Shown here: piece by piece, positions 1 through 12,702 of the stretch
Numbering within the stretch: position 1 is the stretch's first letter
Layout: every line of letters starts with the position of its first letter
Source: Chondrosia reniformis
Taxonomy: Eukaryota > Porifera > Demospongiae > Chondrillida > Chondrillidae
Length of the DNA: 64,000 bases
Direction: 5' to 3'
Assembly: GCA_947172415.1 (NCBI GenBank)
Contig: OX359202.1
Span: 6,124,899-6,188,898, forward strand
Notes under the pieces: generated by a model
Databases searched by the model: none
What the model was told of the DNA's origin: nothing
What the model saw: the letters and a program-made list of their open reading frames with translations, nothing else
Position numbers and translations under genes: made by a program

Positions 1-411
1 ACAGCAAATGTAAGTCATTTTCAGACTTGGCAACAACATTTCATGTATTCTGTGGTCACAGAACAATATCAAGTCACAAGGATATCTAAACATTTGACAT
101 TTTTAAGTACGTCACTGACTTGTATCAGTGTCTAATTGCAAGATTACATTTTTGTGGTTTAATGCACAATTCAATATAGCGATAAGCGAATAATATGTCC
201 TGCTAGTAAACTAATAGAAAGGTTAAGCCAAGCGGTTAATGTCTTACTGAAAAGGCTTTCTGTGTCCTCTGTTCGGCCTACGGACTTTAAGGAATGGCTC
301 AGAAGTAGAGAAAAAGCTTCATTTGAAAGTGAATTCGATCCAGCAACCAGTAAACCTTCTAGCACGGAAGAGGAGAGATCCATTTTTGTAACTACTAGGG
401 GATTCCCCTAA
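1..411 (+). CDS. 3' end of an unidentified gene (partial)
   Basis: The window opens with nine bases of an apparent exon followed by a good donor (GTAAGT at 10-15). A 197-nt intron ends at a TAG acceptor (204-206), and a last exon runs 207-411 with stop TAA at 409-411. The open frame in that exon gives about 67 residues with mixed, protein-like composition: an amphipathic start (KLIERLSQAVNVLLKRL), a middle containing FKEWLRSREK, and a Ser/Glu-rich tail ending in GFP. I do not recognise the family, and nothing in so short a tail assigns a function. The evidence is only the open frame plus a plausible donor and acceptor; the pyrimidine tract is weak. The gene lies directly beside the satellite array. 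An alternative reading is a chance open frame. Confidence 0.4.
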
Positions 412-532
412 CAAGCTATAAATGGCTGCTTACAAGAGCGCAGACACCGCCTGTCAAAGCATGAGTAGCTATATATTCCAGTAGATTTGCAGGTCTTGAT
501 ATAGGAATGGCTATATGTATATCTGTCACAGG
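412..532. other. Short unique spacer before the satellite
   Basis: About 120 bp of unique sequence between the last exon on the left and the first recognisable satellite monomer. It would be the 3' untranslated region of the left-hand gene. I see no AATAAA signal and no other feature. Confidence 0.4.
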
Positions 533-1126
533 AGTTTCAGATACATATCTCTTCATTTGGAAGAGTTACAGCACTTAAATTAAGGTACTTTAAATTACTA
601 CTATACGAAGTTAATGTATGGTGAGAGATAGGGCAAATTTGAGTAGATATCAAAATTTGAAAAACACATTGGATGCCTTTCATACATCTCTGTGAATATT
701 GAGATAGAGTTTCAGATTCAAATCTCTCCATTTGGCAGATTTACAGCATTTAATGTACATTAAATTACTGCTATACGAAGTTAATTTATGGTGAAAGATA
801 GGACAAATTTGAGTAGATATCAAAATTTGCAAAACTCATTGGATGTCCTTCATACATCCCTGTGAATACTGAGATAGAGTTTAAAATTCATATCTCTTCA
901 TTTGGAAGAGTTACAGCACTTAAAGTACTTTAAATTACTGCTATACACAGTTAATGTATGGTGAGAGATAGGGCAAATTTGAGCAGATATCAAAATTTGA
1001 AAAACACATTGGATGTCCTTCATACATCCCTGTGAATACTGACATAGAGTTTAAGATTCATATCTCTTCATTTGGAAGAGTTACAGCACTATAATGTACA
1101 TTAAATTTCTACTATACGACCATTAA
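533..1126. repeat. Type A satellite monomers, left edge
   Basis: About three and a half ~170-bp monomers of the divergent edge type. They are marked by CAAATTTGAGCAGATATC, CATACATCCCTGTGAATACTG and CTCTTCATTTGGAAGAG, which differ from the core type. They end at TTAA (1123-1126), directly before block copy 1. Confidence 0.9.
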
Positions 1127-2168
1127 TGGTGTAGCATATATATCGTGCGATACTATTATGGAAATTATCGGCATACCAAGTTAAAATGATTTGACATGAA
1201 TGGGTCAACTAGAAACACGCAGGGACAGTCCAGAACGCAGCTGTCAGAAGGTCTTTACATAGAGGCAGGTAGCCATTATACTATTACAGCAATTGAGATT
1301 GAGTGTGGCTGGTTATACTAGTTTACGTTCATATCGGAACACCTCTCGCTAAAATCGTTTCTACGTGGGACCAGAAAAGTAGTTCTCCTCGCCAATCAAG
1401 ACACTTACAGGATTCTATCCATTTTTCCCAGTTTCTAGATGAACCACAAATACTGCATATACCTTTAAAATGGCTTGGAACGATGCACTGATCCTTAATT
1501 AACTTGATATAATTTGACTACATTTTTCTCGCAAATACCCTATTCTTTAAGTATGGAATAGCGCCAACCACAATCGTTTCCTTTTGAAATTTTCTTGTTT
1601 AAATAGAAGCGCAAAACCTTATAAAGTAGGCCTACCTGGACACATCTCTATGGTGGTTGCGGTTCCCATAGAGGTTGGTAGCGCTTAGACTCTGAAGCTG
1701 TCTCCTAATCGGTTGGTGCCATAGAGACGTGCTCACCAATAATCCGGATTTCGGGGGGGTTCCACGTAATGTGGGATTGGCATCTGATATCTTAGGATTC
1801 ATATGAGTCGGCCATATCGAGAAGAACTGGTTCTTCTCACGCAAGTGACACCCAAAGCTCAACTCGGCAGAGCGTTACCACCGATCCCGGCCTCTGAGCG
1901 TCGTGGATGGTAGCGTTCGGTATGGTCCAACTTTTTTTCTTTGGAGTTTCGTTGGCCGTCGATCGGCAAAATTTCACTTTAACGACATCCATATACTATA
2001 TGTGGATAAATACTGCTTCAACAAAAATAAAGTACTACACAGTGCATATAAATGTGTATATAAGAAATCTTTCAAAGAGTTCTAATTTCAGAAATATATG
2101 AAGTACCGTATTTCACTCTTACACCTACTCAAGGTCGGCCATTTATAATATTACGCAAATAGGGTTAG
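1127..2168. mobile_element. 1-kb interspersed block, copy 1 (divergent)
   Basis: First copy of the ~1.04-kb block, and the most divergent. It starts TGGTGTAGCATATATATCG and ends AGGGTTAG. It shares with the terminal fragment at 34435 the edge variants ATTATGG and ATACCAAG, where copies 2-7 have ATTTTGC and ATACGAAG. The 122-codon frame found in the other copies is broken here by a TAG in the TTATACTAGTTTACG region. The right junction lacks the clean TTAA present in copies 2-7 (AGGGTTAGCTATAG). Confidence 0.85.
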
Positions 2169-2852
2169 CTATAGTATGGTGAGAGATAGGGCAAATATGA
2201 GTAGATATCAAAATTTGCAAAACTCATTGGATGTCTTTCATACATCTCTGTGAACACTGACATAGAGTTTCAGATTCATATCTCTTCATTTGGAAGAGTT
2301 ACAGCGCTTAATGTACTTTTTATTACTGCTATACACAGTTAATATATGGTGAGAGATAGGGCAAATTTGAGCAGATATCAAAATTTGCAAAACTCATTGA
2401 ATGTCCTTCATACATCCCTGTGAATACTGAGATAGAGTTTAAGATTCATATCTCTTCATTTGGAAGAGTTACAGCGCTTAATGTACTTTTTATTACTGCT
2501 ATACACAGTTAATGTATGGTGAGAGATAGGGTAAATTTGAGCAGATATCAAAATTTGCAAAACTCATTGGAAGCCTTGCATACATCCCTGTGAATACTGA
2601 GATAGAGTTTAAGATTCATATCTCTTCATTTGGAAGAGTTACAGCACTTAAAGTACTTTAAATTACTGCTATATTAAATTAATGTATGGTGAGATATAGG
2701 GCAAATTTGAGCAGATATCAAAATTTGCAAAACTCATTGGATGTCCTTCATACATCCCTGTGAATACTGACATAGAGTTTAAGATTCATATCTCTTCATT
2801 TGGAAGAGTTACAGAACTTGATGTACTTTTTATTACTGCTATACACAGTTAA
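2169..2852. repeat. Type A satellite monomers between blocks 1 and 2
   Basis: Four ~170-bp edge-type monomers with exact 170-bp spacing (starts near 2340, 2510 and 2680). They end in TTAA (2849-2852), abutting block copy 2. The A-type here matches the monomers at 33780-34430 on the far side of the array. Confidence 0.9.
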
Positions 2853-3899
2853 ATGGGTGTAGCATATATATCGTGCGATACTATTTTGCAAATTATCGGC
2901 ATACGAAGTTAAAATGTTTTGACATGAATGGGGCAACTAGAAACACGCAGGGACAGTCCAGAACGCAGCTGTCAGAAGGTCTTTACATAGAGGCAGGTAG
3001 CCATTATGCTATTACTGCAATTGAGATTGAGTGTGGCTGGTTATACCAGTTTACGTTCATATCGGAACACCTCTCGCTAAAATCGTTTCTACGTGGGACC
3101 AGAAAAGTTGGTCTCCTACGCCAATCAAGACACTTACAGGATTCTATCCATTTTTCCCAGTTTCTAGATGAACCACGAATACTGGATATACCTTTAAAAT
3201 GGCTTGGAACGATGCACTCATCCCGAATTAACTTGATATAATTTGACTACATTTTTCTCCCAAATACCCTATTCTTAAGTATGGAATAGCGCCAACCACA
3301 ATCGTTTCCTTTTGAAATTTTCTTGTTTAAATAGAAGCGCAAAACCTTATAAAGTAGGCCTACCTGGACACATCTCTATGGTGGTTGCGGTTCCCATAGA
3401 GGTTGGTAGCGCTTAGACTCTGAAGCTGTCTCCTAATCGGTTGGTGCCATAGAGACGTGCTCACCAATAATCCGGATTTCGGGGGGGTTCCACGTAATGT
3501 GGGATTGGCATCTGATATCTTAGGATTCATATGAGTCGGCCATATCGAGAAGAACTGGTTCTTCTCACGCAAGTGACACCCAAAGCTCAACTCGGCAGAG
3601 CGTTACCACCGATCCCGGCCTCTGAGCGTCGTGGATGGTAGCGTTCGGTATGGTCCAACTTTTTTTCTTTGGAGTTTCGTTGGCCGTCGATCGGCAAAAT
3701 TTCACTTTAACGACATCCATATAATATATGTGGATAGAAACTGCTTCAACAACAATCAAGTACTACACAGTGCATATCCATGTGTATAAGAAATCTTTCA
3801 AAGAGTTCTATTTTTTCAGAAATATATACAGTACGGGGCATGTTCACTCTTACACCTACTCAAGGTCGGCCATTTATAGTTTTACGCAATTAGGGTTAG
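2853..3899. mobile_element. 1-kb interspersed block, copy 2 (reference copy)
   Basis: Intact 1,047-bp block. TTAA precedes it (2849-2852) and TTAA follows it (3900-3903), consistent with a 4-bp TTAA target duplication as used by piggyBac-type elements. I see no convincing terminal inverted repeat and no transposase, so it would be non-autonomous. The left third carries a 122-codon open frame on + (2873-3241, starting MRYYFANYRHTKLKC) with no recognisable domain. The right half is GC-richer than the satellite and full of inverted repeats: a 9-bp-arm palindrome GAGAAGAACTGGTTCTTCTC at 3547-3566, and CTCTATGG at 3374-3381 facing CCATAGAG at 3394-3401. An A-box-like motif at 3583-3601 is followed by a T7 run at 3660-3666. 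The left part may be non-coding DNA whose frames persist only because copies are homogenised. Confidence 0.75.
3583..3666 (+). promoter_or_regulatory. Possible tRNA-like / Pol III segment inside the block
   Basis: The stretch at 3583-3601, AGCTCAACTCGGCAGAGC, resembles the D-arm/A-box of tRNAs (typically AGCTCAGTCGGTAGAGC). About 40 bp on, GCGTTCGGTATGG is weakly like a B-box, and a run of seven T follows at 3660-3666 that could end Pol III transcription. The acceptor arms do not pair, so this is not a tRNA gene. The same sequence is present at the equivalent place in all full block copies. Chance resemblance is quite possible. Confidence 0.2.
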
Positions 3900-4902
3900 T
3901 TAATGTATGATGAGAAATTTATGTAGAAATCAAAATTTCTAAAACTGTTTGGAAATGTTTCATACTTGTATGTGAATGAGGATACCAAGTTTAAGCTTCA
4001 AATTTACCAATTTGACAGAGTTACATCACTAAATGTACATTTAAGTTAATCTATGGTGAGAGATAAGGCAAATGTAAAGATTTATGAAAATTTCAAATTC
4101 TCATTGGAAATGTTTCATACATGTCTGTGAATGCTGACAGCAAGTTTGAGCTTCATATCTTTCCATTTTACAGAGTTAGAGCACCAAATGTACATTAATA
4201 TACTGGAATACCAAATTAATGTATGGTGAGAGATAGGGCAAATGTAAAGATTTATGAAAATTTCAAATTGTTATTGGAAATGTTTCATACATGTCTGTGA
4301 ATGCTGACAGCAAGTGTGAGCTTCATATCTTTCCATTTGACAGAGTTAGAGCACCAAATGTACATTAATATACTGGAATACCAAATTAATGTATGGTGAG
4401 AGAGATAGGGCAAATGTAAAGATTTATGAAAATTTCAAATTGTCATTGGAAATGTTTCATACATGTCTGTGAATGCTGACAGCAAGTTTGAGCTTCATAT
4501 CTTTCCATTTGACAGAGTTAGAGCACCAAATGTACATTAAAGTATTGGTATACGAAATTAATGTATAGTGAGAGATAGGGCAAATGTAAAGATTTATGAA
4601 AATTTCAAATTCTCATTGGAAATGTTTCATACATGTCTGTGAATGCTGACAGCAAGTTTGAGCTTCATATCTTTCCATTTGACAGAGTTAGAGCACCAAA
4701 TGTACATTAATATACTGGAATACCAAATTAATGTATAGTGAGAGATAGGGCAAATGTAAAGATTTATGAAAATTTCAAATTCTCATTGGAAATGTTTCAA
4801 ACATGTCTGTGAATGCTGACGTTAAGTTAAAGCTTCATATCTCTCCATTTGACAGAGCTACAGCACTCTAATGTACAATAAATTTCTACTATACGACCTT
4901 AA
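3900..4902. repeat. Satellite monomers between blocks 2 and 3
   Basis: About six monomers. The first after the block is type C (GATGAGAAATTTATGTAG, CTAAAACTGTTTGG); the others are core type B. The last is the special junction monomer (GCTGACGTTAAGTTAAAGC, CTACTATACGACC) that precedes blocks 3 to 7. Ends in TTAA at 4899-4902. Confidence 0.95.
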
Positions 4903-5947
4903 ATGGGTGTAGCATATATATCGTGCGATACTATTTTGCAAATTATCGGCATACGAAGTTAAAATGTTTTGACATGAATGGGGCAACTAGAAACACGCAG
5001 GGACAGTCCAGAACGCAGCTGTCAGAAGGTCTTTACATAGAGGCAGGTAGCCATTATGCTATTACTGCAATTGAGATTGAGTGTGGCTGGTTATACCAGT
5101 TTACGTTCATATCGGAACACCTCTCGCTAAAATCGTTTCTACATGGGACCAGAAAAGTAGTTCTCCTCCGCCAATCAAGACACTTACAGGATTCTATCCA
5201 TTTTTCCCAGTTTCTAGATGAACCACGAATGCTGGATATACCTTTAAAATGGCTTGGAACGATGCACTCATCCCGAATTAACTTGATATAATTTGACTAC
5301 ATTTTTCTCCCAAATACCCTATTCTTAAGTATGGAATAGCGCCAACCACAATCGTTTCCTTTTGAAATTTTCTTGTTTAAATAGAAGCGCAAAACCTTAT
5401 AAAGTAGGCCTACCTGGACACATCTCTATGGTGGTAGCGGTTCCCATAGAGGTTGGTAGCGCTTAGACTCTGAAGCTGTCTCCTAATCGGTTGGTGCCAT
5501 AGAGACGTGCTCACCAATAATCCGGATTTCGGGGGGGTTCCACGTAATGTGGGATTGGCATCTGATATCTTAGGATTCATATGAGTCGGCCATATCGAGA
5601 AGAACTGGTTCTTCTCACGCAAGTGACACCCAAAGCTCAACTCGGCAGAGCGTTACCACCGATCCCGGCCTCTGAGCGTCGTGGATGGTAGCGTTCGGTA
5701 TGGTCCAACTTTTTTTCTTTGGAGTTTCGTTGGCCGTCGATCGGCAAAATTTCACTTTAAAGACATCCATATAATATATGTGGATAGAAACTGCTTCAAC
5801 AACAATCAAGTACTACACAGTGCATATCCATGTGTATAAGAAATCTTTCAAAGAGTTCTATTTTTTCAGAAATATATACAGTACGGCATGTTCACTCTTA
5901 CACCTACTCAAGGTCGGCCATTTATAGTATTACGCAATTAGGGTTAG
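4903..5947. mobile_element. 1-kb interspersed block, copy 3
   Basis: A 1,045-bp block between TTAA at 4899-4902 and TTAA at 5948-5951. The 122-codon frame is intact (4923-5291). It shares exactly the same flanking monomer variants as copies 4 to 7, which argues that copies 3-7 arose by amplification of a larger unit, not by separate insertions. Confidence 0.85.
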
Positions 5948-8900
5948 TTAATGTATGATGAGAAATTTATGTAGAAATCAAAATATCTAAAACTGTTTGG
6001 AAATGTTTCATACATGTCTGTGAATGTAGATACAAAGTTTAAACTTCATATTTATCCATTTGACAGAGTTACAGCACTAAGTGTACATTGTATTAAGAAA
6101 ATGTATGGGTAAAGATAGGGTAAATTTATGTAAAAATCAAAATTTCTAAAACTGTTTGGAAATGTTTCATACTTGTATGTGAATGTGGATACCAAGTTTA
6201 AGCTTCAAATTTACCAATTTGACAGAGTTACATCACTAAATGTACATTTAAGTTAATGTATGGTGAGAGATAGGGCAAATGTAAAGATTTATGAAAATTT
6301 CAAATTGTCATTGGAAATGTTTCATACACGCCTGTGAATGCTGACAGCAAGTTTGAGCTTCATATCTTTCCATTTGACAGAGTTAGAGCACCAAATGTAC
6401 ATTAATATACTGGAATACCAAATTAATGTATGGTGAGAGAGATAGGGCAAATGTAAAGATTTATGAAAATTTCAAAAACTCTTTGGAAATGATTCAATCA
6501 TGGTTGTGAATGCTGACACCAAGGTTTAGCTTATTAACTTTCCATTTTACAGAGTTATAGTACCAAATGTACATTAAAGTATTGGTATACGAAATTAATG
6601 TATAGTGAGAGATAGGGCAAATGTAAAGATTTATGAAAATTTCAAATTGTCATTGGAAATGTTTCCTACATGTCTGTGAATGCTGACAGCAAGTTTGAGC
6701 TTCATATCCTTCCATTTGACAGAGTTAGAGCACCAAATGTACATTAATATACTGGAATACCAAATTAATGTATAGTGAGAGATAGGGCAAATGTAAAGAT
6801 TTATGAAAATTTCAAATTGTCATTGGAAATGTTTCATACATGTCTGTGAATGCTGACAGAAAGTTTGAGCTTCATATCTTTCCATTTGACAGAGTTAGAG
6901 CACCAAATGTACATTAATATACAGGAATACCAAATTAATGTATAGTGAGAGATAGGGCAAATATAAAGATTTATGAAAATTTCAAATTGTTATTGGAAAT
7001 GTTTCCGACATGTCTGTGAATGCTGACAGCAAGTGTGAGCTTCATATACCATTTTGACAGAGTTAGAGCACCAAATGTACATTAATATACTGGAATACCA
7101 AATTAATGTATAGTGAGAGATAGGGCAAATGTAAAGATTTATAAAAATTTCAAATTGTCATTGGAAATGTTTCATACATGTCTGTGAATGCTGACAGAGA
7201 GTTTGAGCTTCATATCTTTCCATTTGACAGAGTTAGAGCACCAAATGTACATTAATATACTGGAATACCAAATTAATGTATGGTGAGAGAGATAGGGCAA
7301 ATGTAAAGATTTATAAAAATTTCAAAAACTCTTTGGAAATGATTCAATCATGTTTGTGAATGCTGACACCAAGGTTTAGCTTATTAACTTTCCATTTTAC
7401 AGAGTTAGAGCACCAAATGTACATTAATATACTAGAATACCAAATTAATGTATAGTGAGAGATAGGGCAAATGTAAAGATTTATGAAAATTTCAAATTGT
7501 TATTGGAAATGTTTCATACATGTCTGTGAATGCTGACAGCAAGTTTGAGCTTCATATCCTTCCATTTGACAGAGTTAGAGCACCAAATGTACATTAATAT
7601 ACTGGAATACCAAATTAATGTATGGTGAGAGATAGGGCAAATGTAAAGATTTATGAAAATTTCAAATTCTCATTGGAAATGTATCATACATGTCTGTGAA
7701 TGCTGACAGCAAGTTTGAGCTTCATATCTTTCCATTTGACAGAGTTAGAGCACCAAATGTACATTAATATACTGGAATACCAAATTAATGTATGGTGAGA
7801 GAGATAGGGCAAATGTAAAGATTTATGAAAATTTCAAATTGTCATTGGAAATGTTTCATACATGTCTGTGAATGCTGACAGCAAGTTTGAGCTTCATATC
7901 TTTCCATTTGACAGAGTTAGAGCACCAAATGTACATTAAAGTATTGGTATACGAAATTAATGTATAGTGAGAGATAGGGCAAATGTAAAGATTTATGAAA
8001 ATTTCAAATTCTCATTGGAAATGTTTCATACATGTCTGTGAATGCTGACAGCAAGTTTGAGCTTCATATCTTTCCATTTGACAGAGTTAGAGCACCAAAT
8101 GTACATTAATATACTGGAAAACCAAATTAATGTATGGTGAGAGATAGGGCAAATGTAAAGATTTATGAAAATTTCAAATTGTCATTGGAAATGTTTCATA
8201 CATGTCTGTGAATAGAGACACCAAGTTTGAGCTTCATATCTTTCCATTTGACAGAGTTAGAGCACCAAATGTACATTAATATACTGGAATACCAAATTAA
8301 TGTATGGTGAGAGAGATAGGGCAAATGTAAAGATTTATAAAAATTTCAAAAACTCTTTGGAAATGATTCAATCATGGTTGTGAATGCTGACACCAAGGTT
8401 TAGCTTATTAACTTTCAATTTTACAGAGTTATAGTACCAAATGTACATTAAAGTATTGGTATACGAAATTAATGTATAGTGAGAGATAGGGAAATGTAAA
8501 GATTTATTAAAATTTCAAATTGTCATTGGAAATGTTTCCGACATGTCTGTGAATGCTGACAGCAAGTTTGAGCTTCATATCTTTCCATTTGACAGAGTTA
8601 GAGCAGCAAATGTACATTAATATACTGGAATACCAAATTAATGTATAGTGAGAGATAGGGCAAATGTAAAGATTTATGAAAATTTCAAATTGTCATTGGA
8701 AATGTTTCATACACGCCTGTGAATGCTGACAGCAAGTTTGAGCTTCATATCTTTCCATTTGACAGAGTTAGAGCACCAAATGTACATTAATATACTGGAA
8801 TACCAAATTAATGTATGGTGAGAGAGATAGGGCAAATGTAAAGATTTATGAAAATTTCAAAAACTCTTTGGAAATGATTCAATCATGGTTGTGAATGCTG

Positions 8901-11900
8901 ACACCAAGGTTTAGCTTATTAACTTTCCATTTTACAGAGTTATAGTACCAAATGTACATTAAAGTATTGGTATACGAAATTAATGTATAGTGAGAGATAG
9001 GGCAAATGTAAAGATTTATAAAAATTTCAAATTGTCATTGGAAATGTTTCCGACATGTCTGTGAATGCTGACATCAAGTTTGAGCTTCATATCCTTCCAT
9101 TTGACAGAGTTAGAGCACCAAATGTACATTAATATACAGGAATACCAAATTAATGTATAGTGAGAGATAGGGCAAATGTAAAGATTTATGAAAATTTCAA
9201 AAACTCTTTGGAAATGTTTCATACATGTCTGTGAATGTAGACACAAAGTTTAAACTTCATATTTAGCCATTTGACAGAGTTACAGCACTAAGTGTACATT
9301 GTATTAAGAAAATGTATGGGTAAAGATAGGGTAAATTTATGTAAAAATCAAAATTTCTAAAACTGTTTGGAAATGTTTCATACTTGTATGTGAATGTGGA
9401 TACCAAGTTTAAGCTTCAAATTTACCAATTTGACAGAGTTACATCACTAAATGTACATTTAAGTTAATGTATGGTGAGAGATAAGGCAAATGTAAAGATT
9501 TATGAAAATTTCAAATTGTCATTGGAAATGTTTCATACATGTCTGTGAATAGAGACACCAAGTTTGAGCTTCATATCTTTCCATTTGACAGAGTTAGAGC
9601 ACCAAATGTACATTAATATACTGGAATACCAAATTAATGTATGGTGAGAGATAGGGCAAATGTAAAGATTTATGAAAATTTCAAATTCTCATTGGAAATG
9701 TTTCATACACGCCTGTGAATGCTGACAGCAAATGTGAGCTTCATATACCATTTTGACAGAGTTAGAGCACCAAATGTACATTAATATACTGGAATACCAA
9801 ATTAATGTATGGTGAGAGATAGGGCAAATGTAAAGATTTATGAAAATTTCAAATTGTCATTGGAAATGTTTCATACATGTCTGTGAATGCTGACAGAGAG
9901 TTTGAGCTTCATATCTTTCCATTTGACAGAGTTTGAGCACCAAATGTACATTAATATACTGGAATACCAAATTAATGTATGGTGAGAGAGATAGGGCAAA
10001 TGTAAAGATTTATAAAAATTTCAAAAACTCTTTGGAAATGATTCAATCATGGTTGTGAATGCTGACACCAAGGTTTAGCTTATTAACTTTCCATTTTATA
10101 GAGTTATAGTACCAAATGTACATTAAAGTATTGGTATACGAAATTAATGTATAGTGAGAGATAGGGAAATGTAAAGATTTATAAAAATTTCAAATTGTCA
10201 TTGGAAATGTTTCATACATGTCTGTGAATGCTGACAGAGAGTTTGAGCTTCATATCTTTCCATTTTACAGAGTTTGAGCACCAAATGTACATTAATATAC
10301 TGGAATACCAAATTAATGTATGGTGAGAGAGATAGGGCAAATGTAAAGATTTATAAAAATTTCAAAAACTCTTTGGAAATGATTCAATCATGGTTGTGAA
10401 TGCTGACACCAAGGTTTAGCTTATTAACTTACCATTTTACAGAGTTATAGTACCAAATGTACATTAATGTATTGGTATACGAAATTAATGTATAGTGAGA
10501 GATAGGGCAAATGTAAAGATTTATGAAAATTTCAAATTGTTATTGGAAATGTTTCCGACATGTCTGTGAATGCTGACAGAAAGTTTGAGCTTCATATCTT
10601 TCCATTTGACAGAGTTAGAGCACCAAATGTACATTAATATACTGGAATACCAAATTAATGTATAGTGAGAGATAGGGCAAATGTAAAGATTTATGAAAAT
10701 TTCAAATTGTCATTGGAAATGTTTCCTACCTGTCTGTGAATGCTGACAGCAAGTTTGAGCTTCATATCTTTCCATTTGACAAAGTTAGAGCACCAAATGT
10801 ACATTAATATACTGGAATACCAAATTAATGTATGGTGAGAGATAGGGCAAATGTAAAGATTTATGAAAATTTCAAATTCTCATTGGAAATGTTTCATACA
10901 TGTCTGTGAATGCTGACAGCAAGTTTGAGCTTCATATCTTTCCATTTGACAGAGTTAGAGCACCAAATGTACATTAATATACTGGAAAACCAAATTAATG
11001 TATGGTGAGAGATAGGGCAAATGTAAAGATTTATGAAAATTTCAAATTGTCATTGGAAATGTTTCATACACGCCTGTGAATGCTGACAGCAAGTTTGAGC
11101 TTCATATCTTTCCATTTGACAGAGTTTGAGCACCAAATGTACATTAATATACTGGAATACCAAATGAATGTATGGTGAGAGAGATAGGGCAAATGTAAAG
11201 ATTTATGAAAATTTCAAAAACTCTTTGGAAATGATTCAATCATGGTTGTGAATGCTGACACCAAGGTTTAGCTTATTAACTTACCATTTTACAGAGTTAT
11301 AGTACCAAATGTACATTAATGTATTGGTATACGAAATTAATGTATAGTGAGAGATAGGGCAAATGTAAAGATTTATGAAAATTTCAAATTGTTATTGGAA
11401 ATGTTTCCGACATGTCTGTGAATGCTGACAGAAAGTTTGAGCTTCATATCTTTCCATTTGACAGAGTTAGAGCACCAAATGTACATTAATATACTGGAAT
11501 ACCAAATTAATGTATAGTGAGAGATAGGGCAAATGTAAAGATTTATGAAAATTTCAAATTGTCATTGGAAATGTTTCCTACCTGTCTGTGAATGCTGACA
11601 GCAAGTTTGAGCTTCATATCTTTCCATTTGACAAAGTTAGAGCACCAAATGTACATTAATATACTGGAATACCAAATTAATGTATGGTGAGAGATAGGGC
11701 AAATGTAAAGATTTATGAAAATTTCAAATTCTCATTGGAAATGTTTCATACATGTCTGTGAATGCTGACAGCAAGTTTGAGCTTCATATCTTTCCATTTG
11801 ACAGAGTTAGAGCACCAAATGTACATTAATATACTGGAAAACCAAATTAATGTATGGTGAGAGATAGGGCAAATGTAAAGATTTATGAAAATTTCAAATT

Positions 11901-12702
11901 GTCATTGGAAATGTTTCATACACGCCTGTGAATGCTGACAGCAAGTTTGAGCTTCATATCTTTCCATTTGACAGAGTTTGAGCACCAAATGTACATTAAT
12001 ATACTGGAATACCAAATGAATGTATGGTGAGAGAGATAGGGCAAATGTAAAGATTTATGAAAATTTCAAAAACTCTTTGGAAATGATTCAATCATGGTTG
12101 TGAATGCTGACACCAAGGTTTAGCTTATTAACTTTCCATTTTACAGAGTTATAGTACCAAATGTACATTAAAGTATTGGTATACGAAATTAATGTATAGT
12201 GAGAGATAGGGCAAATGTAAAGATTTATAAAAATTTCAAATTGTCATTGGAAATGTTTCCTACATGTCTGTGAATGCTGACAGCAAGTTTGAGCTTCATA
12301 TCCTTCCATTTGACAGAGTTAGAGCACCAAATATACATTAATATACTGAATACCAAATTAATGTATAGTGAGAGATAGGGCAAATGTAAAGATTTATGAA
12401 AATTTCAAATTGTCATTGGAAATGTTTCATACATGTCTGTGAATGCTGACAGCAAGTTTGAGCTTCATATCTTTCCATTTGACAGAATTAGAGCACCAAA
12501 TGTACATTAATATACAGGAATACCAAATTAATGTATAGTGAGAGATAGGGCAAATGTAAAGATTTATGAAAATTTCAAATTCTCATTGGAAATGTTTCAA
12601 ACATGTCTGTGAATGCTGACGTTAAGTTAAAGCTTCATATCTCTCCATTTGACAGAGCTACAGCACTCTAATGTACAATAAATTTCTACTATACGACCTT
12701 AA
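5948..12702. repeat. Core satellite array between blocks 3 and 4
   Basis: About 40 monomers. It begins with the two type C monomers normal after a block, then type B. At about 9237-9470 the type C pair recurs with no block in front of it, an orphan flank. A distinct monomer type (TGATTCAATCATGGTTGTG, AAGGTTTAGCTTATTAAC) recurs at regular positions and marks the higher-order register. Confidence 0.95.
10431..12135. repeat. Five-monomer higher-order repeat, ~852 bp, two units
   Basis: The diagnostic variant TTAACTTACCATTTTACAG occurs at 10431 and again at 11283, 852 bp apart (5 x 170 plus 2). The monomers in between repeat in the same order with the same private variants, such as TTTCCTACCTGTCTGTG and GGAAAACCAAAT. 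Confidence 0.8.

Noticed and set aside
3674..3695. CENP-B box in the block (TTTCGTTGGCCGTCGATCGG)
   Set aside because: Only the left half (TTCGTTGG) resembles the CENP-B box; the essential right half is absent.
3360..3759. Minus-strand open frames of 76 and 64 codons repeated in every block copy
   Set aside because: They overlap each other and the structured region, have no recognisable domain, and recur only because the block is duplicated. Not called as genes.
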